The notes below the pieces were generated by a model. The model had not been told where the DNA came from. It saw nothing but the letters and a program-made list of their open reading frames with translations, and did not search any database. A DNA stretch of 64,000 nucleotides from Glaciecola sp965658765 (GTDB lineage: Bacteria > Pseudomonadota > Gammaproteobacteria > Enterobacterales > Alteromonadaceae), in contig CBFHTO010000006.1 in assembly GCA_965658765.1 (NCBI GenBank), positions 17,507-81,506 on the forward strand, written 5' to 3'. Positions 17,728 through 27,623 of this stretch are shown here, in pieces (within the stretch, counting starts at the first letter, position 1; every line of letters starts with the position of its first letter). The translations under genes and the position numbers were made by a program.

Positions 17728-17792
17728 CATATTTAGCTTCGAAGTATTTAATTAATTATTAATTTAATTGAAAATAAGCGTTAAAAAAACTG

Positions 17793-17822
17793 TTGTTTTC
17801 TAAATATGTGCTAAACTATAGT
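17793..17822 (+). promoter_or_regulatory. Candidate sigma-70 promoter of the cold shock gene
   Basis: TTGTTT (17793-17798) and TATAGT (17817-17822) are spaced by 18 bases. Transcription from about 17830 would give a leader of some 175 bases before the cold shock gene, the length expected for cold-inducible csp mRNAs. The rest of the 353-base gap upstream holds only the ilvIH terminator and AT-rich DNA. Confidence 0.45.
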
Positions 17823-18005
17823 TGTTTTTGGTAAGAAAATGATTTGTAGAAACATTCTTAGCTGTTATATAACTGACTGTTCCACCTGCTAGACTTGTGT
17901 CAACGCCTGTTATTCCTAAGTTTCAAAGATTCTTAAACAATCTCTTGGCAAAAATCCATTTGCGTACATTTGTGCGCTCGTTAGTTATATTTATTTGAGG
18001 TTTAC

Positions 18006-18215
18006 ATGTCTAAAGTTACAGGCACAGTTAAGTGGTTCAACCCTGAAAAAGGTTATGGTTTTTTAACGCAAGATAATGGTGGTAAGGATGTATTCGTACA
18101 TTTCCGAGCTATCGTTGCTGAAGGTTATAAGACTCTTCCAGAAGGTCAACGCGTATCTTTTGAAGTAGAAGAAGGTCAAAAAGGCTTACAAGCGGCTAAC
18201 GTCGAGACTATCTAA
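18006..18215 (+). CDS. Cold shock protein (CspA family)
   Basis: The 69-residue single OB-fold protein has RNP1 (KGYGFLT, residues 16-22) and RNP2 (VFVHF), with TGTVKWFNPEKGYGFL at the N-terminus. It binds single-stranded RNA and DNA and melts mRNA structure at low temperature. The sequence is closest to the CspC/CspD/CspE-like constitutive and cold-induced members. The long leader, and TTGAGG just before the ATG, fit csp genes. A strong terminator follows. Confidence 0.93.
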   Translation: MSKVTGTVKWFNPEKGYGFLTQDNGGKDVFVHFRAIVAEGYKTLPEGQRVSFEVEEGQKGLQAANVETI

Positions 18216-18247
18216 GTCAAAGCCTTCTAAACAAAAAGTTTAGATGT

Positions 18248-18279
18248 AAAAAGCGGTGTCCAAAAGGGCACCGCTTTTT
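18248..18279 (+). terminator. Rho-independent terminator after cold shock gene
   Basis: AAAAAGCGGTG-TCC pairs with GGG-CACCGCTTTTT around a four-base AAAA loop, ending in five T's. This is a strong terminator 33 bases after the stop. Confidence 0.85.
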
Positions 18280-18456
18280 ATTTGTCTTAATTAAAGACTT
18301 ATCTATCAGCACAAAACCGCGACTCTAGTATCCTCTCGTGACATCTTAGCTATTCGCATTACAGAAGACTTAGCTTGGAAAAAACTGTTTAGCTTCCTAT
18401 GGAAAAGGCCTGAAAAATATTCAGATTGTTATTTCCTGTTAAATGCTTCTATAAAT

Positions 18457-18489
18457 AAAAAAACGACTCATCATGAGTCGTTTTTTTTT
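18457..18489. terminator. Bidirectional terminator between csp and fadA
   Basis: CGACTCA and TGAGTCG form the stem with a TCA loop, flanked by a run of A's on the left and nine T's on the right. It can therefore stop transcription on both strands. On the minus strand it ends fadBA, 33 bases after the fadA stop. Between 18280 and 18456 I see nothing else. Confidence 0.8.
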
Positions 18490-18522
18490 CAAAAGCAATT
18501 TCAGTGCTTAACTTTAAAGCAA

Positions 18523-19686
18523 CTACATCCGTTCAAATACAGTTGCAATACCTTGTCCGAGTCCAATACACATAGTAGCCAAACCAATAGCTTTATCGTT
18601 GTCTTCCATGTTGTTGATAAGCGTTGTTGATATACGAGCACCTGAGCAACCAAGCGGATGACCTAAAGCGATCGCGCCACCACGCAAGTTAACTTTATCA
18701 TCGTATTTATCCATCCAACCTAATTGTTTAATACAAGATAGAGCTTGCGCAGCAAATGCTTCATTAAACTCGGCAAGTTCAATGTCATCCATGCTTAAAC
18801 CCGCTCTAGCTAGCGCTTTCTTGGTCGCAGGAACTGGGCCATAGCCCATGATTGCCGCATCACAGCCTGCTACTGCCATCGACCTGATTTTTGCTCGGGG
18901 TTTTAAACCCAGCGCTTTTGCTTTATCTGCTGACATCACTAGCATAGCGGCGGCACCATCAGAAATAGCAGATGATGTACCTGCAGTCACACTGCCGTTG
19001 GCGGGGTCGAAAACTGGACGCAATCCTGCAAGCGTTTCAACAGTCGTTTCAGGCCGAATAACTTCATCTTGCTCAACTAAAGTCAGCAAACCATTTTCGT
19101 CATGACCTTCGATGGCAACGATTTCTTTATCCCAACCGCCGTTTTGTTGAGCGGCATAAGCCTTTTGATGAGAGCGTGCAGCAAATTCATCTTGCATCTC
19201 TCGACTAATGCCGTTTTGTCGCCCGAGAAGTTCAGCTGTCATGCCCATACTACCGGAGGCCTTAGCTGTGTGTTTTGCGAGACCTGGATGAAAATCTATG
19301 TTGTAGGTCATGGGTACGTGCCCCATGTGTTCAACGCCACCAATCATGTAAGTATCGCCTCTGCCAGACATAATGCCCGACACCGCATCGTGAAGTGCTT
19401 GCATGGACGAACCACATAACCTATTGACAGTTGCTGCGCCTGTTGTTCTTGGAATGCTTGTAAGAAGCTGGGCATTACGAGCGACGTTGAAGCCCTGCTC
19501 TTTGGTCTGTTGCACACATCCCCAGATAATGTCTTCGATTTCAGAAGGGTCAAGCGACGGGTTGCGCTCTAACAATTTACTCATCAAATGCGCAGACAAA
19601 GTCTCCGCCCTAACGTTTCTGAATACTCCGCCTTTTGAGCGACCCATTGGGGTGCGAATGCAATCAACAATTACTACGTCTTTCAT
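18523..19686 (-). CDS. fadA: 3-ketoacyl-CoA thiolase, fatty oxidation complex beta subunit
   Basis: The 387-residue thiolase performs the last step of beta-oxidation. The nucleophile is Cys91 in NRLCGSSMQAL. The C-terminal catalytic motifs are NEAFAAQ, GGAIALGHPLGCSGAR and MCIGLGQG. Length and sequence match E. coli FadA. It follows fadB by 14 bases and forms the alpha2-beta2 complex with it. Confidence 0.97.
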   Translation of the reverse strand: MKDVVIVDCIRTPMGRSKGGVFRNVRAETLSAHLMSKLLERNPSLDPSEIEDIIWGCVQQTKEQGFNVARNAQLLTSIPRTTGAATVNRLCGSSMQALHDAVSGIMSGRGDTYMIGGVEHMGHVPMTYNIDFHPGLAKHTAKASGSMGMTAELLGRQNGISREMQDEFAARSHQKAYAAQQNGGWDKEIVAIEGHDENGLLTLVEQDEVIRPETTVETLAGLRPVFDPANGSVTAGTSSAISDGAAAMLVMSADKAKALGLKPRAKIRSMAVAGCDAAIMGYGPVPATKKALARAGLSMDDIELAEFNEAFAAQALSCIKQLGWMDKYDDKVNLRGGAIALGHPLGCSGARISTTLINNMEDNDKAIGLATMCIGLGQGIATVFERM

Positions 19687-19700
19687 ATTTATTCTCCTTA

Positions 19701-21854
19701 TTATTCAGCGAAGTATGATTTGCCAGACGATGCCATTTCGCGCACGCCATCACTTATCTGATATATTGGACCAAGGTCAGCATACTTGTCTGCTAAGGCT
19801 ACGAAGTTTTCAAGCCCCATTGTATCGATATAACGGAATATTCCTCCTCTAAACGGAGGGAAGCCTAATCCATACAGAAGAGCCATATCGGCCTCAGCAG
19901 GACTTCCTACAATCCCTTCTTCTAGACATCTAATTGCTTCGTTTGCCATAGGGATCATGACACGAGCAATGATTTCTTCAGCGTCAAATTCTTTTCTTTC
20001 AGCGCAATGTGCATCAAACAATGCATATGCTTCATCGGCTGCTGTTTTCGTCGGTCGGCCTCTCTTATCAGTGGCGTAATTATAAAAGCCTTTTCCATTT
20101 TTTTGCCCGAGTCGTTTATTCGTATAAAGCAGTGTGACAGGGTCGTTTGCAATTTTTTGCATCCGTTCAGGTATACCGTCGGACATAACGCCTGCTGCAT
20201 GGTCGGCGGTATCCATGCCTACTACATCAAGTAAGTAAGCAGGGCCCATTGGCCAGCCGAACACTTTTTCCATCACTTTATCAACGGCTGTGAAATCTGC
20301 ACCGTCGAGCACAAGTTTGCTGAAGCCCGCAAAATATGGGAAGAGAACTCGATTGACTAAGAAACCTGGACAATCGTTAACGACAATTGGCGTTTTACCC
20401 ATTTTAAGCGTAGCAGCAACCACAGATGCAACCGTTGCATCGTCTGTGTCTTTTCCTCTGATGATTTCAACTAGCGGCATTTTGTGCACAGGATTAAAAA
20501 AGTGCATGCCACAGAAACGCTCTGGCTTAGAAAGTGACTGTGCCAGTAAATCAATAGAAATCGTTGAAGTGTTCGAGCAAATGATTGCGTCGTCAGATAC
20601 GGTTTCTTCGGTTTCTTTAAGCACGCTCGCTTTGACTTTTGGATTTTCTACCACAGCTTCGATGACCAAATCTGCATCTGAAATGGCTTTCATATCGAGC
20701 GTAGGTACGATGTTGTTTAGTGTGGCCGCCATTTTCTTAGCATCCACTTTGCCGCGTTGCATTCCCTTACTCAGGATTTTAGACGCCTCATTCAACCCAA
20801 GATCAAGAGCTGGTTGAGCTATATCTTTCATAACCGTTGGTACGCCTTTAACCGCACCTTGGTAAGCGATTCCGCCCCCCATGATCCCAGCGCCTAATAC
20901 CGCGTGCTGTTTGACATCTTTGGTGGCTGATTTCGCCATCTTTTTGCCTTTACTTTTCACAAGTTGATCAGCTAAAAAGATACCGACCTGTGCCTGACAT
21001 GCATCGGTTTTCGCAAGTTGTACAAAACCTTCATTTTCGAGTTTTAATGCGCCATCGCGACCAGTTGCGGCTGCTTTTCGGACTGTTTCAACCATCTTAT
21101 GTGGCGCTGGGTAGTGCTTACCCGCTTGAGCTGCAACCATTGCAGCTGCAGTCGAAAAGCTCATCATTGACTCATTTGTATTCAAACTTAACGGCGCTTT
21201 CTTCGTGTTTTTTCTCGTTTGCCAATCAAGCTTACCGTCAATCGCAGATTGAAGCATGGTACGAGCAGCGTTATGCAGGTTATCGGGTTTAACTACAGCA
21301 TCTATAGCGCCTTCTGCTAATGCTTTATCAGCGTTTCTATCTCGACCGGTAGTCATCCATTCAAGAGCATTGTCAGAGCCGATCAGACGAGGAAGGCGAA
21401 CAGTTCCGCCAAAGCCTGGCATAAGGCCAAGCTTCACCTCAGGTAGGCCGATACGTGCAGTGGTGTCTGCAACTCTCAGGTCGCATGCTAATGTCATTTC
21501 ACAACCGCCGCCAAGTGCGAAGCCATTGATTGCGCAGATGCTAGGCACTTGAAGATCTTCAAAACGGTCAAATACTTGAGACGTTTTTCCTACCCACTCT
21601 AAGATTTCATTTTCAGGCATCGAAAACAAAGCAGTAAACTCTGTGATGTCGGCACCTACAATAAATGTGGATTTAGCCGAACTGACCAAGACGCCTTTTA
21701 CGCCTTCTGCCGTCTGTATCGCTGCAGTTGCTTTGTCTAACTCTTCTACTGTTTGCTGGTCAAATTTGTTGACCGAGCCTTGTGCATCAAATACGAGATC
21801 CGCGATCCCTTCATCGTCCAATGAAACGCGTATGCTCTTGCCCTCATAAATCAT
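19701..21854 (-). CDS. fadB: Fatty oxidation complex alpha subunit (enoyl-CoA hydratase / 3-hydroxyacyl-CoA dehydrogenase)
   Basis: The 717-residue multifunctional protein has an N-terminal crotonase domain (TFIVGADITEF, INGFALGGGCEM with the hydratase Glu, GLPEVKLGLMPGFGGTVRLPRL) and a C-terminal dehydrogenase (AVLGAGIMGGGIA Rossmann motif, MHFFNPVHKMPLVE with the catalytic His). I place the start at the ATG at 21852-21854, because it has GAGGAG upstream and gives the E. coli-like N-terminus MIYEGKSIRV; the frame is open 15 codons further. It is first in the fadBA operon. No clear FadR site is visible upstream. Confidence 0.96.
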   Translation of the reverse strand: MIYEGKSIRVSLDDEGIADLVFDAQGSVNKFDQQTVEELDKATAAIQTAEGVKGVLVSSAKSTFIVGADITEFTALFSMPENEILEWVGKTSQVFDRFEDLQVPSICAINGFALGGGCEMTLACDLRVADTTARIGLPEVKLGLMPGFGGTVRLPRLIGSDNALEWMTTGRDRNADKALAEGAIDAVVKPDNLHNAARTMLQSAIDGKLDWQTRKNTKKAPLSLNTNESMMSFSTAAAMVAAQAGKHYPAPHKMVETVRKAAATGRDGALKLENEGFVQLAKTDACQAQVGIFLADQLVKSKGKKMAKSATKDVKQHAVLGAGIMGGGIAYQGAVKGVPTVMKDIAQPALDLGLNEASKILSKGMQRGKVDAKKMAATLNNIVPTLDMKAISDADLVIEAVVENPKVKASVLKETEETVSDDAIICSNTSTISIDLLAQSLSKPERFCGMHFFNPVHKMPLVEIIRGKDTDDATVASVVAATLKMGKTPIVVNDCPGFLVNRVLFPYFAGFSKLVLDGADFTAVDKVMEKVFGWPMGPAYLLDVVGMDTADHAAGVMSDGIPERMQKIANDPVTLLYTNKRLGQKNGKGFYNYATDKRGRPTKTAADEAYALFDAHCAERKEFDAEEIIARVMIPMANEAIRCLEEGIVGSPAEADMALLYGLGFPPFRGGIFRYIDTMGLENFVALADKYADLGPIYQISDGVREMASSGKSYFAE

Positions 21855-22258
21855 TTTTTTCTCCTCTAATGAACATGGAATGTGTCGCTCAAGGTTCAAG
21901 TGATGTGAACCGATAATTAAAGAGCGCTACATTGTTGTTTTTCTTATACACCAATAGACATGCTTTAGTTCGTGATTTTTGTATCTGTATACTATGGTTA
22001 CACAGTGAGGAAAAATCCACCCAAAAATTTCATAAATACCGTCTAATCTGAAGTTTATTGCAGTCTAGCGCCGATATTTATTTTATGAATGTATCATTCA
22101 AATGAGTAATGATTATAAACACATCTAAAATGGAGCTAAGGATACTGATGCAGAATAAACGGATTTTCCGTCGTGCTGTATTTTTTGCGGCAAATAAGGC
22201 ATATTGAAATTATGAATGAGTCAGAATTCCAGTCTTTAGCACAAATACGGATGATGTT
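21855..22258. other. Intergenic region fadB / slt with short leader frames
   Basis: This divergent promoter region of 404 bases holds two tiny plus-strand frames before slt. One is 22148-22207 (19 residues, MQNKRIFRRAVFFAANKAY, with TAAGGA 5 bases before its ATG). The other is 22212-22262 (16 residues), whose TGA overlaps the GTG start of slt in a GTGA arrangement. They may be leader peptides coupling translation into slt, or chance. Confidence 0.35.
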
Positions 22259-24355
22259 GTGAGGTTTCGACCGCTGTCTATTGTGAAAGCATTAAAATGT
22301 AAAACTTGTATGATAAGTCTTACTCAATCCTTAATATTCCTGCTAAGTGCAGTTGCGGCCTTAGTGCTTTCGTTTCCCATCTCGCCTAATGCGCATGAAA
22401 TGCCAGCTATCAGCCCGCTTGAACCTGTACCCACAGTACTAGAACAACAAGCATTACGAGAGCAAGTGATGATAGATTCGAGTCACTTTGCTGACCAACG
22501 AGCGATGTTTTTGCGCACTGAGCGACAAGTTTGGAAAATGGATTTTGATGAGCTAGCACGTGCAATTAATGCTCTTGGAGATTACCCACTAAGTCCTTAC
22601 TTGTTAGCCCGAAAATTAGAGCAAAGAATCAGTCTGAGGTACACGGAACAGATCCGAGTATTTTTAGAACAATATGAATCAGCGCCTTTTGCAAGACGTT
22701 TGCGTCATAAGTGGCTCAAGTATCTGGCAAGACGAAAAGAATACTCATTATTTGTCGAGTTTTATCGTCCTACGAATCGTTCGGACATAAAATGCGAGTT
22801 CATTAACGCGCAGTTAGAATTAGGTGTCTTGCTTGCAGAAGTGCATACAGATATAGCAGCGCTGTGGAATGTCGGAAAATCACAGGTAGATAATTGCGAT
22901 AGTGTGTTTAAACCATGGATGAAGAGCGAGTTTTTTACTGAAGATTTAGTGCTAATGCGGATAAAAAAATCTGCAGATGGAGGCAAGCATCAACTCATCC
23001 CATATCTAAGAGGCTTACTTCCCGAACACATGCGCTACCTTGCTGACTTATGGAGAGGTGCTCGTAGAAACCCTCAATCTGTCTCCGATTTGAATCGTTT
23101 CCCGTCTCGGTTTCCATTGATCGAGTCCGAAATAATGACATATGCATTACAGCGGTTTGCTTGGAGAGATATCGAACAAGCGATAAAGACGTTTAAGAAA
23201 GCAGACAAAAAAATCAGTTTTAATTCCGAGCAGCGAAGCTTGATTTATGCAAGATTCGCAATAAAGTTGGCAATTGATAATCATGTCAAGGCTGAGGAGT
23301 GGTTAATCCGATCAGCCGAACAATCCGACAACGTAGAAGTTACTCGCTGGCATCTCGCCTACCTTTTAAAACAAAAGGCCTGGAACAAAATTACTCTGTT
23401 GGTTGAAAAGTCGAAGCCACAAACGGTGTCTGATAATGAGTTTTCCTATTGGTTAGCTCGCGCCTATGAAAAGCTTCAACAAAACGACAAGGCCAATACC
23501 TTATACCGGCAATTGGCTGAGGGGCGAAATTACTATGGCTTTATGGCAAGCGCGAGACTTAATCAAGCCTACGAATTAAGCCACCAAACCTTGCAAGTGC
23601 AAACTGACTCCTTGCAACGCATACTCTCAATGGGTGGAGTAAAACGCGCCTTGGAGCTTCGGGAAATGGGAAGGATGCATGAGGCACGCTTGGAATGGCG
23701 CTATGCTCAGCGCAGAATGTCTGACCAAGATGAACTTGCCTCAGCCGCAATACTGAGCGAATGGGGATGGCATGATCAGGCGATATTTACCTTTTCACGA
23801 GAAGGCTATACAAACGATGTGGCGCGTCGTTTTCCAACCGCGTATGACAGCAAAATGATTGCGGAAGCAAAAAAGAATGGCATTCAACCAGAGTGGGCTT
23901 TTGCCATCGCTAGAAGAGAGAGTTCCTTTATGGAAGACGCAGTTTCTCCTGCCAATGCTCGCGGCCTAATGCAGTTACTACCGAGTACTGCTCGCTACAT
24001 CGACCGTCAACGGGTATCGTCTCGTCAACTATTAGATGCCGATGTTAATATTCGTTTGGGCAATAAATATCTGCGCTATTTAATGAACAAACTAAATGAC
24101 AATAGCTTGCTGGCAACAGCCTCTTATAATGCTGGTTGGAGAAACGTCAAAGCTTGGTTACCAGAGAAACAGCCGTTAGAAGCCGATATTTGGATAGAGC
24201 TTATACCCTATAAAGAAACTCGAAATTATGTCAAAGCGGTGTACGCATATAAGCAGATATACTCTGCACAACTCAATCAACACAGCCTTATTTCTCTGCA
24301 AGTGCCTGAGGTTTTCTCCGAATTGATCGACACAAATATACCAAGTACTTTGTAA
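22259..24355 (+). CDS. slt: Soluble lytic murein transglycosylase
   Basis: The 698-residue protein has the layout of Slt70: an N-terminal export signal, a long alpha-helical ring (about residues 60-520), and a C-terminal goose-lysozyme-like SLT domain. The catalytic Glu is in AIARRESSF, followed by ANARGLMQLLPSTA and the YNAGWRNVKAWLP stretch. It cleaves peptidoglycan glycan strands to anhydro-muropeptides in the periplasm. The GTG start at 22259 is supported by overlap with the stop of a short leader frame. An internal ATG at 22310 begins a shorter, more typical signal peptide (MISLTQSLIFLLSAVAALVL) and is the alternative. Confidence 0.9.
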   Translation: MRFRPLSIVKALKCKTCMISLTQSLIFLLSAVAALVLSFPISPNAHEMPAISPLEPVPTVLEQQALREQVMIDSSHFADQRAMFLRTERQVWKMDFDELARAINALGDYPLSPYLLARKLEQRISLRYTEQIRVFLEQYESAPFARRLRHKWLKYLARRKEYSLFVEFYRPTNRSDIKCEFINAQLELGVLLAEVHTDIAALWNVGKSQVDNCDSVFKPWMKSEFFTEDLVLMRIKKSADGGKHQLIPYLRGLLPEHMRYLADLWRGARRNPQSVSDLNRFPSRFPLIESEIMTYALQRFAWRDIEQAIKTFKKADKKISFNSEQRSLIYARFAIKLAIDNHVKAEEWLIRSAEQSDNVEVTRWHLAYLLKQKAWNKITLLVEKSKPQTVSDNEFSYWLARAYEKLQQNDKANTLYRQLAEGRNYYGFMASARLNQAYELSHQTLQVQTDSLQRILSMGGVKRALELREMGRMHEARLEWRYAQRRMSDQDELASAAILSEWGWHDQAIFTFSREGYTNDVARRFPTAYDSKMIAEAKKNGIQPEWAFAIARRESSFMEDAVSPANARGLMQLLPSTARYIDRQRVSSRQLLDADVNIRLGNKYLRYLMNKLNDNSLLATASYNAGWRNVKAWLPEKQPLEADIWIELIPYKETRNYVKAVYAYKQIYSAQLNQHSLISLQVPEVFSELIDTNIPSTL

Positions 24356-24463
24356 TATTTGTTCGCGACAAAACATGCAAATAGTACACAAGTGTTTTAC
24401 CCTATTACTTAGCAGCGTAAAGACGCTGACTCCACTGTAAATAAAAGCAATAAGAGGCAATCA

Positions 24464-25792
24464 ATGGACCAAGCTGAATTAACATCACAATATAAAAACC
24501 ATATTGACATCTTACAAGCGCGAACAAGAGATGCGCTTGCTAGAGAAAGTATTGATGGCTTAGTCATTCATTCGGGCCAAGCAAAAAAGCTCTTCCTTGA
24601 TGATAACCACTATCCATTCAAAGTGAACCCACAGTTCAAAGCTTGGTTGCCTGTGATCGATAACCCTAATTCTTGGTTGGTGGTTAATGGCGTCGACAAA
24701 CCTAAACTCATTTTTTATCAACCAGTTGATTTTTGGCACAAAGTCCCCGAAACGCCGAGCGATTATTGGGTAGATGCTTTTGAGCTAGTTATTCTGAATC
24801 AAGCCAACAGAGTCGAAAAATATTTACCCTACGATAAATCAAAATACGCCTATGTCGGAGAGTATATTGAAGTCGCGAAGGCGCTTGGCTTCGAATTAGT
24901 AAACCCTGATAGAGTTATGCATTATTTACATTATTATCGGGGAGAAAAAACCGAATACGAGCTCTCTTGTATGCGCGTTGCCAATGCAAACGCAGTTACT
25001 GCACATAAAGCGGCCAAAAAAGCTTTTTTCGAAGGACTCAGTGAATTCGACATTAATCAGGCGTATCTCAGCGTTGCACGCCAGGGTGATAACGACATTC
25101 CGTATTCAAATATTGTTGCGTTAAACGAACACGCGTCTATTCTGCACTACATGGTTCTAGACAATATAGCGCCAAGGGAATCGCGTTCATTTCTGATTGA
25201 TGCGGGAGCAAGCTTCAACGGTTATGCGGCTGATATTACGAGAACTTACACAACAGATAAAGGGCCTTTCTTGGACCTAATTAATGCGGTAGATAAGCTT
25301 TGTCTTTCGTTAGTTGATATGTTGAAACCGAACGCAAGTTATGTCGATGTTCATAAAGCAGCATATCAAGGAGTAGGGCAGATCCTAGAAGACCACGGCA
25401 TATTAAATTTGAGTGCTCAAGATGCTGTGCATCTAAATATTGTAGGTACTTTTTTCCCTCACGGTGTAGGGCATCATCTTGGCTTGCAAGTGCATGACGT
25501 AGCAGGCCACGTACTCGACGATCGCGGCACGCCAAACCCGCCACCAGACTTGCACCCTTTTCTTCGTTGCACGCGCACGATACAAGCTAATCACGTTTTT
25601 ACCATTGAACCAGGCGTTTACTTTATTGATTCATTATTGAGGGATTTGAAAGGTAGTGAGCATTCAAAGTACGTCAATTGGAACGTAATAGAGCAACTAA
25701 AGCCGTTTGGTGGAGTTCGTATTGAAGATGACGTTATTGTACACAGAAGCCATAACGAAAATATGACTCGAGATTTCGAACAGAAATTATAA
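24464..25792 (+). CDS. pepQ: Xaa-Pro dipeptidase (prolidase)
   Basis: The 442-residue pita-bread metallopeptidase cleaves X-Pro dipeptides in the cytoplasm. The five metal ligands are visible: two Asp in LIDAGASFNGYAADITRTY, His in FFPHGVGHHLGLQVHD, and Glu in FTIEPGVYF and GVRIEDDV. The length equals E. coli PepQ (443). The gene lies in the fadBA neighbourhood, as in enterobacteria, here separated from it by slt. It converges with ispB with only 7 bases between the stops. Confidence 0.96.
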   Translation: MDQAELTSQYKNHIDILQARTRDALARESIDGLVIHSGQAKKLFLDDNHYPFKVNPQFKAWLPVIDNPNSWLVVNGVDKPKLIFYQPVDFWHKVPETPSDYWVDAFELVILNQANRVEKYLPYDKSKYAYVGEYIEVAKALGFELVNPDRVMHYLHYYRGEKTEYELSCMRVANANAVTAHKAAKKAFFEGLSEFDINQAYLSVARQGDNDIPYSNIVALNEHASILHYMVLDNIAPRESRSFLIDAGASFNGYAADITRTYTTDKGPFLDLINAVDKLCLSLVDMLKPNASYVDVHKAAYQGVGQILEDHGILNLSAQDAVHLNIVGTFFPHGVGHHLGLQVHDVAGHVLDDRGTPNPPPDLHPFLRCTRTIQANHVFTIEPGVYFIDSLLRDLKGSEHSKYVNWNVIEQLKPFGGVRIEDDVIVHRSHNENMTRDFEQKL

Positions 25793-25799
25793 AAAGCGT

Positions 25800-26771
25800 T
25801 TAATTACTTCGGTTGACCGCAAGGTCAGCCAAGCCGACTAAGGCTTTTTTATATTCTGAATCAGGAATATCTGAAAGCGCTTGTTTGGCTTTTTGCGACT
25901 CAATTTTGGCCAAGTCCTGAGTGTATTGAATAGAGCCTGCGCTTCTCATTACAGAGATTATGCGATCAAAGTTCGCCATGCCGTCGGCGTTTTCGATTGC
26001 ACCTCGTATCAGTTGAGCATCGTCATCAGCGCTGTTCCACATGGCGTGAAGCAGCGGTAAAGTTGGCTTCCCTTCTGCTAGGTCATCACCTGCCTGCTTA
26101 CCCATTTCTGACTCATCAGCAGTATAATCAAGTACGTCATCTATGAGCTGAAAGGCAGTTCCTAAATGTTTGCCATAGTCTTGCATGCTTTTTTCTATTT
26201 GCGTGGGCTGATCTGTTATGACGGCAGCGAGTTGTGTTGCGGCTTCAAAAAGCCGAGCTGTCTTACTATAAATAACGTCTAAGTAGCGCGATTCGGTTGT
26301 ACTTGCGTCGTTGCAATTCATCAGTTGCATAACTTCGCCCTGAGCAATCCGGTTGGTTGCGTCAGAAAGTATTTCCATTACCCTCATGCGTTTTAAATCA
26401 ACCATCATTTGAAAGGCTCTTGAGTACAAAAAATCACCAACGAGCACGCTCGCTTGATTACCAAATACTTCGTTTGCTGTTTCTTTGCCTCTGCGCATCG
26501 TTGATTCGTCTACGACATCGTCATGTAATAAAGTGGCAGTATGAATAAACTCTATGATGGCTGCCAGCGTGTGGTGGTCAGAATTTTCAACGTTCAAGGC
26601 TCTTGCAGCCAGCACTGTCAACAAGGGCCTAAGGCGTTTACCGCCGCTGTTAACGATATAAAACCCTAATTGTTTGATGAGAACAACATCAGAATCAACT
26701 TGTCGTTCAATCAGTTGATTCACGTCTCTCATGTCTTGGTCGGATAGAGCTTTAATCGCGTTTAAATTCAT
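25800..26771 (-). CDS. ispB: Octaprenyl diphosphate synthase
   Basis: The 323-residue trans-prenyltransferase makes the C40 side chain of ubiquinone and menaquinone. The two Asp-rich motifs are LLHDDVVDES and FQLIDDVLDYT; GGKRLRPLL precedes the first. I start at the ATG at 26769-26771 (MNLNAIKALSDQDM), which matches E. coli IspB; a TTG three codons upstream is less likely. Divergent from rplU-rpmA, the usual arrangement in gammaproteobacteria. Confidence 0.95.
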   Translation of the reverse strand: MNLNAIKALSDQDMRDVNQLIERQVDSDVVLIKQLGFYIVNSGGKRLRPLLTVLAARALNVENSDHHTLAAIIEFIHTATLLHDDVVDESTMRRGKETANEVFGNQASVLVGDFLYSRAFQMMVDLKRMRVMEILSDATNRIAQGEVMQLMNCNDASTTESRYLDVIYSKTARLFEAATQLAAVITDQPTQIEKSMQDYGKHLGTAFQLIDDVLDYTADESEMGKQAGDDLAEGKPTLPLLHAMWNSADDDAQLIRGAIENADGMANFDRIISVMRSAGSIQYTQDLAKIESQKAKQALSDIPDSEYKKALVGLADLAVNRSN

Positions 26772-26925
26772 TCTATACAAAAGCAGTTATTATTTTGGCC
26801 TGTATTTTACAGAAAAGCTCACTTATCTCTAGCGCGATCCCATCATATTTTTTACATTTATAAGCCGAATATCGAAGGATTTGTTGACAGCGTTGATAAT
26901 TGTGTAAATAAAGTGCATTTTCTGC

Positions 26926-26954
26926 TTGTAAGGAAACAAAAGTTTACCTATAAT
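26926..26954 (+). promoter_or_regulatory. Sigma-70 promoter of rplU-rpmA
   Basis: TTGTAA (26926-26931) and a perfect TATAAT (26949-26954) are separated by the optimal 17 bases. Transcription would start near 26961, about 46 bases before rplU. Confidence 0.7.
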
Positions 26955-27006
26955 TCGCGCCCTGTTTTTTGAATTGAGCGCATGATTGCGCAGAGCGGAG
27001 AAATAT

Positions 27007-27318
27007 ATGTACGCGGTTTTCCAAAGTGGTGGTAAACAACACCGTGTGGCTGAAGGCCAAACCGTTCGTCTAGAGAAAATCGAAGTGGCTCCGGGTGAAA
27101 CCGTAGAGTTCGATAATATCTTGATGGTAAGTAATGGTGAAGATATCAAAATTGGCACGCCTTATGTCGCTGGCAGCAAAGTTACTGCTGAAGTAGTTGA
27201 CCATGGTCGTGGTGATAAAGTAAATATTGTTAAGTTTCGTCGACGTAAGCATTCTCGCAAGCAGATGGGACATAGACAGTGGTTCACTGAAGTGAAAATC
27301 ACTGCTATAAACGCATAA
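27007..27318 (+). CDS. rplU: 50S ribosomal protein L21
   Basis: The 103-residue L21 begins MYAVFQSGGKQHRVAEGQ and ends in the VKITAI stretch, with the basic RRRKHSRKQMGHRQ segment that contacts 23S rRNA. The ATG at 27007 has GCGGAG upstream and gives the family N-terminus; an upstream in-frame start at 26986 is not family-like. It is followed 27 bases later by rpmA. Confidence 0.97.
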   Translation: MYAVFQSGGKQHRVAEGQTVRLEKIEVAPGETVEFDNILMVSNGEDIKIGTPYVAGSKVTAEVVDHGRGDKVNIVKFRRRKHSRKQMGHRQWFTEVKITAINA

Positions 27319-27345
27319 CAGTTAAACGAATTAGGAGACGAACAC

Positions 27346-27603
27346 ATGGCACATAAAAAGGCTGGTGGTAGTACTAAAAACGGTCGCGATTCAATAAGCA
27401 AACGCCTTGGCGTAAAACGTTTCGGCGGTCAAGACGTGTTAGCAGGTAATATTATTGTGCGTCAGCGTGGTACTAAGTTCCACCCTGGTAACAATATGGG
27501 TATTGGTAAAGACCACACTCTATTTGCTCTTACTGACGGAAAAGTCCAGTTTGAGACTCGCGGTCCTAAAAACCGCAAATTCGTTAGCATTGTTAGCGAA
27601 TAA
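27346..27603 (+). CDS. rpmA: 50S ribosomal protein L27
   Basis: The 85-residue protein begins MAHKKAGGSTKNGRDS, the conserved N-terminus that reaches the peptidyl transferase centre, and holds the KRFGGQ and GxIIVRQRGTKFHPG motifs. AGGAG lies just upstream. It is co-transcribed with rplU and ends at a strong terminator. Confidence 0.97.
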   Translation: MAHKKAGGSTKNGRDSISKRLGVKRFGGQDVLAGNIIVRQRGTKFHPGNNMGIGKDHTLFALTDGKVQFETRGPKNRKFVSIVSE

Positions 27604-27623
27604 AAGATATTTAAGCGATATCT

